From: JAFDVL01 sp031371805
GTDB lineage: Bacteria; Acidobacteriota; Blastocatellia; RBC074
Assembly: GCA_031371805.1 (NCBI GenBank)
Contig: JANMKB010000450.1
Location: 1-6,898, forward strand
Length of the DNA: 6,898 bases
Direction: 5' to 3'
Shown here: positions 1 through 4,994 of the stretch, piece after piece
How the letters are laid out: each line of letters starts with the position of its first letter
Numbering within the stretch: position 1 is the first letter of the stretch
Notes under the pieces: generated by a model
Databases searched by the model: none
Told to the model about the DNA's origin: nothing
Seen by the model: only the letters and a program-made list of their open reading frames with translations
Made by a program: the position numbers and the translations under genes

Positions 1-84
1 AGGACCTCGGAAATCATATTCGGCGATGCCACTTACCACCAGGAACTGATTGCCAAAGAAGTCGTGGCCGAGCCGGAGAAATAA
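1..84 (+). CDS. C-terminal end of an unidentified protein (partial)
   Basis: Frame 1 is open from the first base to a TAA at 82-84, giving 27 residues ending in LIAKEVVAEPEK. The gene starts outside the window, so only its tail is visible. The tail is acidic and hydrophilic with no recognisable motif, membrane segment or sorting signal, and I cannot assign a family. It converges on the minus-strand substrate-binding protein gene, with the inverted repeat at 98-174 lying between the two stops. Coding is supported by the uninterrupted frame and by the stop falling just before the hairpin, but the fragment is too short for certainty. Confidence 0.55.
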   Translation, partial: RTSEIIFGDATYHQELIAKEVVAEPEK

Positions 85-97
85 AAGTAGGAAGGAC

Positions 98-174
98 AGT
101 AGACGGTAGTCGGCATCATTCTTGAGACTCGAAACTCGAAACTCGAAACATCTCCCTACCGACTACCGCCCACT
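98..174 (-). terminator. Inverted repeat between convergent genes, possible terminator
   Basis: Ten bases, CGGTAGTCGG (104-113), are perfectly repeated in inverse as CCGACTACCG (159-168). The arms extend to 98-113 and 159-174. In minus-strand RNA the extension is fully paired if two G-U wobbles are allowed, giving a 16-bp stem; in plus-strand RNA the same two positions are mismatched. This favours a role at the 3' end of the substrate-binding protein transcript, whose stop codon lies 10 bp away. The loop is long (45 nt) and no uridine run follows directly, so this is not a textbook intrinsic terminator; it may instead be an RNA 3'-end stabiliser or an inserted repeat. Confidence 0.4.
127..149. 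repeat. Three tandem copies of a 7-bp unit ACTCGAA
   Basis: ACTCGAA occurs head to tail at 127-133, 134-140 and 141-147, and the next bases (AC) begin a fourth copy. The array fills the loop of the surrounding inverted repeat (98-174). It lies in the non-coding gap between two convergent genes, so slippage here would not alter a protein. Its role, if any, is unknown. Confidence 0.8.
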
Positions 175-184
175 CGCTCTCAGG

Positions 185-1222
185 CTATTTCTTTGCCGGT
201 GCTGCAGCTTTGGCCGACGGACTGGTGGTTGGTGGGGTGGATGCTTTGTCCAATAACTGATTCATTTTGTTCATATAGTCCTGGACGTTATTTTGCTGCA
301 CGACCAGTGCCGGAATCAAAACGCGTTTGTTTTCCGGGATGGCGGATTTGTCACCCTGCAAAAGTTTAGCCAGCACGTGAATTGCCTGATAGCCGATTTC
401 AAAAGGCTGCTGGATGACCGTTCCAAAGATTGCGCCTTCCTTAATGCCGTTCAGCGTATCCGCCTCTTCGTCAAAGCAGACGATCTTGATTTGCCCGACC
501 TTTTTGGCTCGTTTCACTGCGTTCAGGATCGCTGGGCCATTGTACGACCAAAGGCCCACCATGCCGGCTAGGTCCGGGTGTTCCGTGATCGCTTTGGTGG
601 CGTTTTCTTCGGCTTTCATGGGGCTGGATTCATCCGCCATCAGGTCCAGGATTTCCACTTTTGAGCCTTGCAATGCTTCCTTCAGACCGGCGTATTTTTC
701 TTTCGCATTCTCTAATTCAGCGCGCCCGACAAACACCATGATCTTCCCGCCCTGGGGAAGCGCCTTTTTGACCAATGCTCCGGCTTCGCGCCCCGCCGTG
801 TGCGTATCTACGCCGACATACGCGACACGGTCACTATCGGGTGCATCGCTATCCTGCGTGATAAACACCACGTTTTTGGCAGTTTCGTTGATCCGTTTCT
901 TTTGGCCGGCGGGATCAATCGGACTGACAGCCATCGCTGCCACGCGATCCTTCGTCGCGGCTTCCATCATCATCGCATCCTGATCTTTTGCGGTGCCGGT
1001 GTAAGGCGTTTTGAAAATGACCTCAACATTGTCCAATTCAGCATCAGCCTTTTCGGAACCTTTGCGCACCATCTGCCAATAATCCGAAGCTGTGTTGGCG
1101 ATGAGTGCAACTTTTTTCTTCGAGTTGGCCGGTGCCTGGGGTGCAGGCGAAGAGCAACTGAGAGTCAGAGCGAACGCCAGCAACGACAGGCCGGCAATCG
1201 TATATTTCGGAAACCTCGTCAT
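185..1222 (-). CDS. Sugar-type ABC transporter substrate-binding lipoprotein (RbsB-like)
   Basis: A 345-residue protein resembling the periplasmic binding proteins of the ribose/xylose ABC class (Peripla_BP_4 type), which capture a sugar or related ligand outside the membrane and deliver it to a permease. The N-terminus is a lipoprotein signal: basic MTRFPK, a hydrophobic stretch, then LTLSC with Cys23 as the probable lipid-modified residue (Thr at -3 is unusual but tolerated). The first lobe starts with KKKVALIANTASDYW (36-49). Typical class features follow: ITQDSD (121-126), VGVDTHTAGREAG (136-148), GLWSYNGP (223-230), CFDEEADTLNGIKEG (249-263) and GTVIQQPFEIGYQA (267-280). The tail from about 324 is Pro/Ala/Thr/Ser-rich and Lys-ended, probably disordered. 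The start is supported by GAGAGG (1231-1236) 8 nt upstream of ATG. No ATPase or permease gene is adjacent, so its partner must be encoded elsewhere; a sensing role is also possible. The ligand cannot be named. Confidence 0.9.
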   Translation of the reverse strand: MTRFPKYTIAGLSLLAFALTLSCSSPAPQAPANSKKKVALIANTASDYWQMVRKGSEKADAELDNVEVIFKTPYTGTAKDQDAMMMEAATKDRVAAMAVSPIDPAGQKKRINETAKNVVFITQDSDAPDSDRVAYVGVDTHTAGREAGALVKKALPQGGKIMVFVGRAELENAKEKYAGLKEALQGSKVEILDLMADESSPMKAEENATKAITEHPDLAGMVGLWSYNGPAILNAVKRAKKVGQIKIVCFDEEADTLNGIKEGAIFGTVIQQPFEIGYQAIHVLAKLLQGDKSAIPENKRVLIPALVVQQNNVQDYMNKMNQLLDKASTPPTTSPSAKAAAPAKK

Positions 1223-1247
1223 AATTACAACCTCTCTGGGAAAGCGT

Positions 1248-1273
1248 CGTTCCGCAGCGAGCGGAGCCGAACG
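1248..1273. other. Small GC-rich hairpin in the 5' leader of the substrate-binding protein gene
   Basis: CGTTCCGC (1248-1255) and GCGG...AACG (1261-1273) can fold into a stem: CCGC pairs with GCGG around the loop AGCGA, and an outer CGTT/AACG pairing is separated by a five-base bulge. It lies about 25 nt upstream of the substrate-binding protein start codon. It may be a leader structure or a degenerate repeat; there is no evidence of function. Confidence 0.3.
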
Positions 1274-1281
1274 CAGCCATA

Positions 1282-1309
1282 TTAATAAGCATCATTCTAT
1301 GATCTGCAA
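1282..1309 (-). promoter_or_regulatory. Weak candidate promoter for the substrate-binding protein gene
   Basis: On the minus strand TTGCAG (1304-1309) and TATTAA (1282-1287) are 16 bp apart, about 60 bp upstream of the start codon. They match the sigma-70 consensus at only 3 and 4 of 6 positions. Location and AT-rich context fit a promoter, but the match is weak. The rest of 1310-1417 shows no gene or convincing signal. Confidence 0.2.
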
Positions 1310-1417
1310 GACAACCAACTCTTTACTCTTAATTGCGCGTGAATGCAATGACCAGCTTGTCAGTGCTTGTGACCGAAGCGTATATTGCCCCTGCCACAGC
1401 AAGCCGGGGAGCGCTAG

Positions 1418-1753
1418 AGAATCAGCCGCGCCTGGTGTTTACGTCAGCCTCACGGGAGTACAGCATTGCTGACGTTTCCAGGTTATTTTCGCCGCGAACG
1501 TAAAGAGCAACCCGGTCATCCAAACGTGCTTGTGACTTATCGTTTCAGCGGGCCGATTGACGAAGTGTACGCTACGCTGGTCGTGCGGTTGCATCACACC
1601 GAAGCCTTTGACACTGACCAACTCTGGAAAGACGCCGCAGATTTTAAAACACAAACTGATCAATAATTAGGGCTGAAACTCACCCGCGAAAACGAAGGCA
1701 CGGCGCGGCAGGCGACAAAAGTTGATCCGATGATTGCGCTTCGTTGTGAATAG
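1418..1753 (+). pseudogene. Broken fragment of a larger protein, interrupted by an in-frame TAA
   Basis: A plus-strand frame opens after a TAG at 1415-1417 and reads without ATG through PGYFRRERKEQPGHPNVLVTY, RFSGPIDEVYATLVVRLHHT and EAFDTDQLWKDAADFKTQTDQ to TAA at 1664-1666. It continues in the same frame as LGLKLTRENEGTARQATKVD before TAG at 1751-1753. The pattern YRF.GP....YATLVVRL....F....LW..AA.F followed by GL.L.RE.EG reminds me of a domain near the C-terminus of large multidomain bacterial NTPases; this is from memory and uncertain. Both sides of the stop look like one domain, so an in-frame nonsense mutation in a truncated gene copy is the simplest reading. The only initiator is a TTG at 1466 without a clear ribosome binding site, so a functional short product is unlikely. 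Confidence 0.45.
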
Positions 1754-1836
1754 TAAAACGATGGCTGGTGGTCGAAGATCGTTGGGGCGCAATATATATG
1801 TTGAGAGTGATCTGTTTCAAAGCTGAAGAGTTTGGG

Positions 1837-2334
1837 TTAGCGTCTCGGCTCAACTCCGCTTTCAACCTTCAATTGCTTCAGCTTTGTTTGCAAAGACTGT
1901 AATTGCTGTTGCTCCTGCTCTAGTTGTCTTTGCAGCTCCGTCTCTTGCTCGACGAGCGGCTGTGTCTTGCTTCGCACGCCGGGCAAGTGCGTGCCGTTCA
2001 ATTCTGCTTTCATCCCTTCCTGTTCGCCTGAAGCGCCCGCCGCAATGCTTTGCTCGACATTCGCTAATTGGCGGCGGATGTTTTGCTCTGTTTCTTCCAA
2101 CCGCTCTCGTTCGAGCTTAAGGCGCTGAAGCTCGCGCTCAAGCTGGTTGATCTTCCATGCCTGGAATTCGATGCCTTGCTGAAGCAGCTCTGCTCGCAGG
2201 CTCCTTAGCTCGGCTTTAAACTGCTGCTTGAGCGCGGCGACCTCGGTGGTTTCACTCTGTGCGCTGGAAACCCTCGCGAATGTGATGAGCGCGAGTAAAC
2301 AGCAGAAGCCTACCCGGAATTTGATCTTCTTCAT
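1837..2334 (-). CDS. Exported coiled-coil protein of unknown function
   Basis: A 165-residue protein with a clear Sec signal peptide: basic MKKIKFR, hydrophobic VGFCCLLALITFA, and a likely cleavage after RVSSA (Ala25-Gln26). The mature part is almost entirely charged, Gln/Glu/Leu/Arg-rich helix with heptad-like spacing. One coiled coil spans about 30-93 and a second about 126-158, joined by a Gly/Pro-containing linker (98-122). This would give a periplasmic antiparallel hairpin or an oligomer. No enzyme motif, lipobox or membrane anchor is present, and I do not recognise the family. Initiation is strongly supported by a perfect AGGAGG (2341-2346) 6 nt before ATG. The upstream gene ends at the terminator 2387-2431, so this gene needs its own promoter in the roughly 50 bp between. 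No good terminator follows its stop. Confidence 0.75.
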   Translation of the reverse strand: MKKIKFRVGFCCLLALITFARVSSAQSETTEVAALKQQFKAELRSLRAELLQQGIEFQAWKINQLERELQRLKLERERLEETEQNIRRQLANVEQSIAAGASGEQEGMKAELNGTHLPGVRSKTQPLVEQETELQRQLEQEQQQLQSLQTKLKQLKVESGVEPRR

Positions 2335-2375
2335 CGCGTTCCTCCTAAGTTCTGACGGAAGTAGACAATCCTTCC

Positions 2376-2403
2376 TGTATAATTAAAATCGGCTCAAGTT
2401 GAA
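2376..2403 (-). promoter_or_regulatory. Candidate promoter overlapping the upstream terminator
   Basis: On the minus strand TATACA (2376-2381) could be a -10 element, with TTCAAC (2398-2403) as a poor -35 element 16 bp away. The -35 lies inside the terminator stem. The match is modest; the main argument is that little other room exists between the terminator and the start codon at 2334. Confidence 0.25.
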
Positions 2404-2431
2404 CAATTGCTTGTTGCAACTTGAGCCGATT
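2387..2431 (-). terminator. Strong hairpin terminator, usable in both directions
   Basis: A perfect 15-bp inverted repeat (2387-2401 with 2417-2431) extends inward by five more pairs (AACAA 2402-2406 with TTGTT 2411-2415, one bulged G) to close on the tetraloop TTGC. In minus-strand RNA the stem begins 10 nt after the stop of the 2442-2975 gene and is followed by UUUAAUUAU. On the plus strand TGTTTTTA follows. It is therefore a good intrinsic terminator for the secreted-protein gene and separates it from the coiled-coil gene. Confidence 0.85.
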
Positions 2432-2441
2432 GTTTTTATGG

Positions 2442-2975
2442 TTAGGGACGTTCCAGCCTGAGTAGTCCGATACGCGCATTACCACTGCCGCAATTATCTG
2501 TGAGATACACTTCAATATAATAAGCATTATTTTTGAAGTCGAAAGCGGGCAAGGAAGCACTAATAGATTTAGTTTGGAACGCAGTAGCTTGAGTGAAAGA
2601 ATCGCTGTTGATCGTCATCAACAAGTCATTCGTTCCTGTAAAGCTATAGCGAAAGAGGCAGGCCTCGACCTTGGTGCAACTGCCCGTGTCAAGGTACCGC
2701 ATAGTGAAGCTTGTCGGACCGCTACCAAAAAGATCATCGGTTGCCGTCACATTGTATCGCAGCGTGGCCGTACCAGAGCCGCCATTGAAAGCCACCCCTT
2801 GATAAAACCCGACCTGTCCAAGATTGGATTCGTCTACGGTTCCGGTCGAACCAACTGCCGTCCAGGATTCTGCATTGCCACCATCCGCTCGCAGGCTTAC
2901 CGGGATGACGATGACCATCAGAAACGCAAGCATTAAGCTCACTGCTCTTTCATAAATTCGGTTGCTCATTTGCAT
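2442..2975 (-). CDS. Secreted beta-rich protein of unknown function
   Basis: A 177-residue protein with a Sec signal peptide: MQMSNRIYER, then hydrophobic AVSLMLAFLMVIVIPVS, with likely cleavage after SLRA (about residue 30). The mature part of about 147 residues is rich in Gly, Ser, Thr, Asn and aromatics, with alternating patterns such as GTATLRYNVTATDDLF (68-83), TSFTMRYLDTG (88-98) and NAYYIEVYLTDNCGSG (150-165). This suggests an all-beta, possibly jelly-roll-like, extracellular domain. Cysteines are at 100, 106 and 162. No catalytic motif, lipobox or C-terminal anchor is visible, and I do not recognise the family. AGGAG (2983-2987) lies 7 nt before the chosen ATG; a second ATG at codon 3 is too close to it. 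Transcription ends at the strong hairpin just downstream, so this is probably a single-gene unit. Confidence 0.75.
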   Translation of the reverse strand: MQMSNRIYERAVSLMLAFLMVIVIPVSLRADGGNAESWTAVGSTGTVDESNLGQVGFYQGVAFNGGSGTATLRYNVTATDDLFGSGPTSFTMRYLDTGSCTKVEACLFRYSFTGTNDLLMTINSDSFTQATAFQTKSISASLPAFDFKNNAYYIEVYLTDNCGSGNARIGLLRLERP

Positions 2976-3153
2976 AGTTTTACTCCTGTAGCTGTCAGCA
3001 CAAAGCTTAGCCTCGTGCTGATTTCAACACTTGTTTGGATGTCTGAGATTAACACGCAGGGGAGCGTTACCGCTCAAACCAATTAAGACCTGGCAAACCC
3101 TTGCTTCGGTTTTGTCAGTCTTGAATCTTCAAATATTTTAGGGTGAGACTAAT

Positions 3154-3168
3154 TTCTTCTGAGAAGAA
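3154..3168. repeat. 15-bp palindrome TTCTTCTGAGAAGAA
   Basis: Two perfect 7-bp arms flank a central G in a non-coding region. It is about 180 bp upstream of the secreted-protein start and about 255 bp upstream of the ADOP remnant. It could be a protein-binding site, but there is no second copy and no associated promoter. Confidence 0.5.
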
Positions 3169-3223
3169 TGCCCCATGTTAGGGGAAGCCTGGGTGGGTGT
3201 CAAATTGCTGCCTCATGATTCTG

Positions 3224-3259
3224 GTTCGATTTTGGGAAAAGCTAATCCCACAATCGAAC
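3224..3259. repeat. Hairpin-forming inverted repeat (14-bp arms, 8-bp loop)
   Basis: GTTCGATTTTGGGA (3224-3237) and TCCCACAATCGAAC (3246-3259) pair at 13 of 14 positions around the loop AAAGCTAA. No uridine run follows on either strand, so an intrinsic terminator is unlikely. It lies in a gene-free stretch and could be a palindromic repeat element, a structured leader or a small RNA segment. Confidence 0.65.
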
Positions 3260-3424
3260 GATCTTTCAGCTTTATTCCAGTTGACAAGTTCATTATCGGT
3301 AGCAATTTGTAAATACGGGCAAATTGACTATAGAAATTGTAAGAACCGGTGAGGAGAGGGCGCAGGTGGCTGCTCACCTTGCCGCTCGCAAACGAAGTTT
3401 TCCAAACCCGGCAAGGAATTGTTT

Positions 3425-3565
3425 ATGCAAACACTGTGGCAAGACCTGCGCTATGGCGCGCTGCTGAGGAATGAGATTTGTAATGTTCTATGCGGTTTTG
3501 TCAGGAGTATCTTCTGCCTTCAGTTCATCGCGCCGCTTATTCTCTTCATCCCATTTGGCCTCTAA
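3425..3565 (+). pseudogene. 5' remnant of an ADOP-type (MacB/FtsX) ABC permease gene
   Basis: The frame begins MQTLWQDLRYGALLRN, nearly the standard opening of the acidobacterial family of MacB/FtsX-like ABC permeases (typically MQTLWQDLRYGARML...PGFTLIAV, over 800 residues). A good ribosome binding site (AAGGA, 3413-3417, spacing 7) precedes the ATG. After codon 16 (about base 3472) the expected PGFT motif and first transmembrane helix are missing, and the frame runs through unrelated sequence to TAA at 3563-3565. It is therefore a truncated gene start joined to foreign sequence by deletion or insertion. In intact members the N-terminal segment precedes the first membrane helix, the MacB periplasmic core domain and FtsX domains; none of these survive. 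The following bases contain a minus-strand small gene region, which places the junction near 3472-3488. Confidence 0.65.
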
Positions 3566-3680
3566 GCCTGGTGTTGGCATAATCAACGTAGTCCTTCTCA
3601 AGCTGAAGGCGATCTTTGTTCTCAATTACCTGACCCTTCTCAATTCGCTAGCGCAACAGTTTTACCTGATATTGTGGTAC
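3488..3680 (-). pseudogene. Possible decayed 3' part of the small membrane-protein gene
   Basis: Beyond the TAG of the 34-residue ORF, the same minus-strand frame continues as VPQYQVKLLR, a second TAG (3648-3650), and then 33 charged residues including RIEKGQVIENKDRLQLEKDY up to TGA (3546-3548). In another frame an ATG at 3578-3580 opens a 30-residue stretch, MPTPGLEAKWDEENKRRDEL plus ten more, ending at TAG (3488-3490). Both segments are Lys/Glu/Asp-rich and helix-prone, as if one cytoplasmic or periplasmic tail had been broken by two amber codons and one frameshift. Alternatively, the 30-residue ORF is an independent small gene; a GAAGG-like element lies 11 nt upstream, which is rather far. 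I do not recognise a family. Confidence 0.3.
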
Positions 3681-3785
3681 CTAATAAATGACCCAAATTA
3701 CAACAAGCAGTACCGCAGCCCCGATTGCAAAGTAAGGCCATTTTTTTCGTGGTTGTGGCTGATTAATAATTTGTTCGTCTGACAT
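3681..3785 (-). CDS. Small single-pass membrane protein (34 aa)
   Basis: The minus-strand ATG at 3783-3785 opens MSDEQIINQPQPRKKW, followed by the hydrophobic segment PYFAIGAAVLLVVIWVIY and TAG at 3681-3683. The layout is a short polar N-terminus, a basic RKK cluster, then one membrane-spanning helix of about 17-18 residues, predicted N-in with the positive cluster on the cytoplasmic side. GGAGG (3794-3798) sits 8 nt before the ATG, a strong initiation signal for so short a frame. Its function is unknown. It may be a genuine membrane microprotein or the N-terminal anchor of a longer protein truncated by the amber codon. The stretch between this gene and the hairpin at 3897-3928 has no convincing promoter. 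Confidence 0.5.
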   Translation of the reverse strand: MSDEQIINQPQPRKKWPYFAIGAAVLLVVIWVIY

Positions 3786-3896
3786 TTCTGAGGCCTCCGA
3801 TCAATTGGCTGTATGCTTGATGCTGCGACGGGAATGTGAATCAAGTTTTGATAATTTGCACGTGGTTTAATCCGCAGGTCGAGAGCAGGCTAAGGG

Positions 3897-3928
3897 ACGA
3901 AGCGCAACCATAACGGGTTGCGCTTCGT
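3897..3928. terminator. Hairpin with a 13-bp perfect stem, probable terminator
   Basis: ACGAAGCGCAACC (3897-3909) and GGTTGCGCTTCGT (3916-3928) form a perfect 13-bp stem with a 6-base loop (ATAACG). It lies 43 bp past the stop of the epimerase-like gene and upstream of the small membrane-protein gene, where a transcript end is expected. The following plus-strand bases (TGTATC) are only weakly U-rich, and there is no U-run on the minus strand, so it is a strong hairpin but an imperfect intrinsic terminator. Confidence 0.55.
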
Positions 3929-3970
3929 TGTATCAAGCGCTTGCTTAACAGCCGGGCTTTCTCACACGCG

Positions 3971-4819
3971 CTAAAATTCCAGCTTCTTCAAATAATCCAT
4001 GCTGATCTTAATGCTTTCCAGTGCGGTCAGTGATGTGTTGTCCTGTTCGACGAAGTAATGTTTCACGCCGGCCTGTTTGCTTTTGGCAAGGATGCGTTTG
4101 AAATCAACTTTGCCGCGACCAAGTTCCATCGTGATTTGTTTCTGGCTCGCGTCCATGTCTTTGACGTGAACGGTGATGAAACGTCCGGGGTATTTGGCGA
4201 AATAGGTCAACGGGTCTTTTCCGGCGTACGAAATCCAGCCTAAATCCATTTCCATTTTGACGTTGTTTTTATCACATTCAGACAGAATCAGATCGTAAGG
4301 CAACTTGCCTTCCAGTTCTTTAAATTCAAAATCGTGATTGTGATACCCAAACATCAGGCCAGCCTTTTTACAGGCTTCACCAGATTTGTTGAGCGTGGCG
4401 CAAAGCTTTTTGTAATCATCCAGCGTCTTGCGTTCGTTCGGCATTAAAAACGGGCAGATCACGATTCCATGACCGACGGCTTTGGCAGTATCAATTACTT
4501 TGTTAACGTCGGCATTGAGCGCGGCCAGCGCAAAATGTCCGGCTGGCGCGGTGACGCCCAACGTGGTCAATAAAGCTCTAACTTCTTTAGGCGATTTGCC
4601 ATAGTAGTTGCCAAAAAATTCAAATTCTTTATAACCCAGCGCGGCGACAGATTTCAGCGTCCCCTCGAAATCTTTGCCCAGTTCATTGCGCACGGTGTAA
4701 AGCTGAATACCAGGGCTTTTGATTTTTTGTTTTGCGGAAGTAGTTTCAGGCATAGTCATCATTGCTCCGCCAGCCGTAGCCAGCGCAGCGGTTTGTAAAA
4801 AGTTACGGCGAGTAATCAC
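3971..4819 (-). CDS. Tat-exported sugar phosphate isomerase/epimerase-like protein (AP endonuclease 2-type TIM barrel)
   Basis: A 282-residue protein of the xylose isomerase-like TIM-barrel superfamily (COG1082 type), whose members isomerise or epimerise sugars and related polyols using a divalent metal. The chosen GTG start (4817-4819) gives MITRRNFLQTAALATAGGAM, a classic twin-arginine signal (TRRNFLQ), and is preceded by a perfect AGGAGG (4829-4834) at 9 nt. The frame stays open upstream to 5011 but would overlap the divergent DoxX start and bury the signal, so that extension is rejected. Barrel landmarks are GIQLYTVR (37-44), GYKEFEFFG (62-70), AGHF (93-96), GYHNHDFEF (158-166), MEMDLGW (189-195), HVKDMD (218-223) and VEQD (257-260). 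Candidate metal or catalytic residues are His160, Asp192, His218 and Glu258. The length is normal. Export implies action in the periplasm. The substrate is unknown. Confidence 0.88.
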   Translation of the reverse strand: MITRRNFLQTAALATAGGAMMTMPETTSAKQKIKSPGIQLYTVRNELGKDFEGTLKSVAALGYKEFEFFGNYYGKSPKEVRALLTTLGVTAPAGHFALAALNADVNKVIDTAKAVGHGIVICPFLMPNERKTLDDYKKLCATLNKSGEACKKAGLMFGYHNHDFEFKELEGKLPYDLILSECDKNNVKMEMDLGWISYAGKDPLTYFAKYPGRFITVHVKDMDASQKQITMELGRGKVDFKRILAKSKQAGVKHYFVEQDNTSLTALESIKISMDYLKKLEF

Positions 4820-4896
4820 GTTCAAGTTCCTCCTAAGTTGTGGACAGTAAGTTCTGTGAAAGTTTGATACGGATAAAGCTAATGGTTGGGAGCGCG

Positions 4897-4937
4897 GAAT
4901 GCAATATTGCAAAGGGAATTCCCGAATGCTAGATTGC
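4897..4937. promoter_or_regulatory. Paired 14-bp direct repeats and palindromes in a divergent promoter region, candidate operator
   Basis: GAATGCAATATTGC (4897-4910) and GAATGCTAGATTGC (4924-4937) match at 12 of 14 positions, 27 bp apart. The first contains the perfect palindrome GCAATATTGC (4901-4910), and a second palindrome, GGGAATTCCC (4914-4923), fills the gap. The cluster lies midway in the 175-bp space between the divergent epimerase-like (start 4819) and DoxX (start 4995) genes, where one regulator could control both. No clear -35/-10 pair could be fixed for either gene. The regulator is not in the window. Confidence 0.45.
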
Positions 4938-4994
4938 TCCTGATGCGCTGACAGAGAAAACAATAACCGAAAAAGACAGCAAAGGAATTTCGTA

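Larger units (their letters stand above)
2976..3424. other. Gene-free stretch of about 450 bp
   Basis: No reading frame of convincing length or composition occurs on either strand. It holds the ribosome binding site and leader of the secreted-protein gene (2976 to about 3020, with a weak 6-bp CAGCAC/GTGCTG inverted repeat), a 15-bp odd palindrome at 3154-3168, a 14-bp-arm hairpin at 3224-3259, and the upstream region of the ADOP remnant. TTGACA occurs at 3281-3286 and TATAGA at 3329-3334 on the plus strand, but they are not correctly spaced relative to each other, so I do not assign a promoter. AAGGA (3413-3417) is the ribosome binding site of the remnant. Confidence 0.6.

Noticed and set aside
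414..983. Long plus-strand frame of 189 codons
   Set aside because: It is antisense to the well-supported substrate-binding protein and shows no domain or start signal; a shadow frame.
1439..1865. Minus-strand frames of 74 and 61 codons downstream of the coiled-coil gene
   Set aside because: They lack ribosome binding sites and plausible composition, and the first is antisense to the more protein-like broken fragment.
2574..2936. Plus-strand frame of 120 codons
   Set aside because: It is antisense to the secreted-protein gene, which has a signal peptide, ribosome binding site and terminator; the plus frame has none of these.
3281..3334. TTGACA and TATAGA as a promoter for the ADOP remnant
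   Set aside because: The two elements are 42 bp apart, and neither has a good partner at 16-18 bp.
3471..3782. Plus-strand 103-residue frame after the ADOP remnant
   Set aside because: Its composition is unlike a real protein, it has no ribosome binding site, and it lies antisense to the better-supported 34-residue membrane protein and the charged segments on the minus strand.
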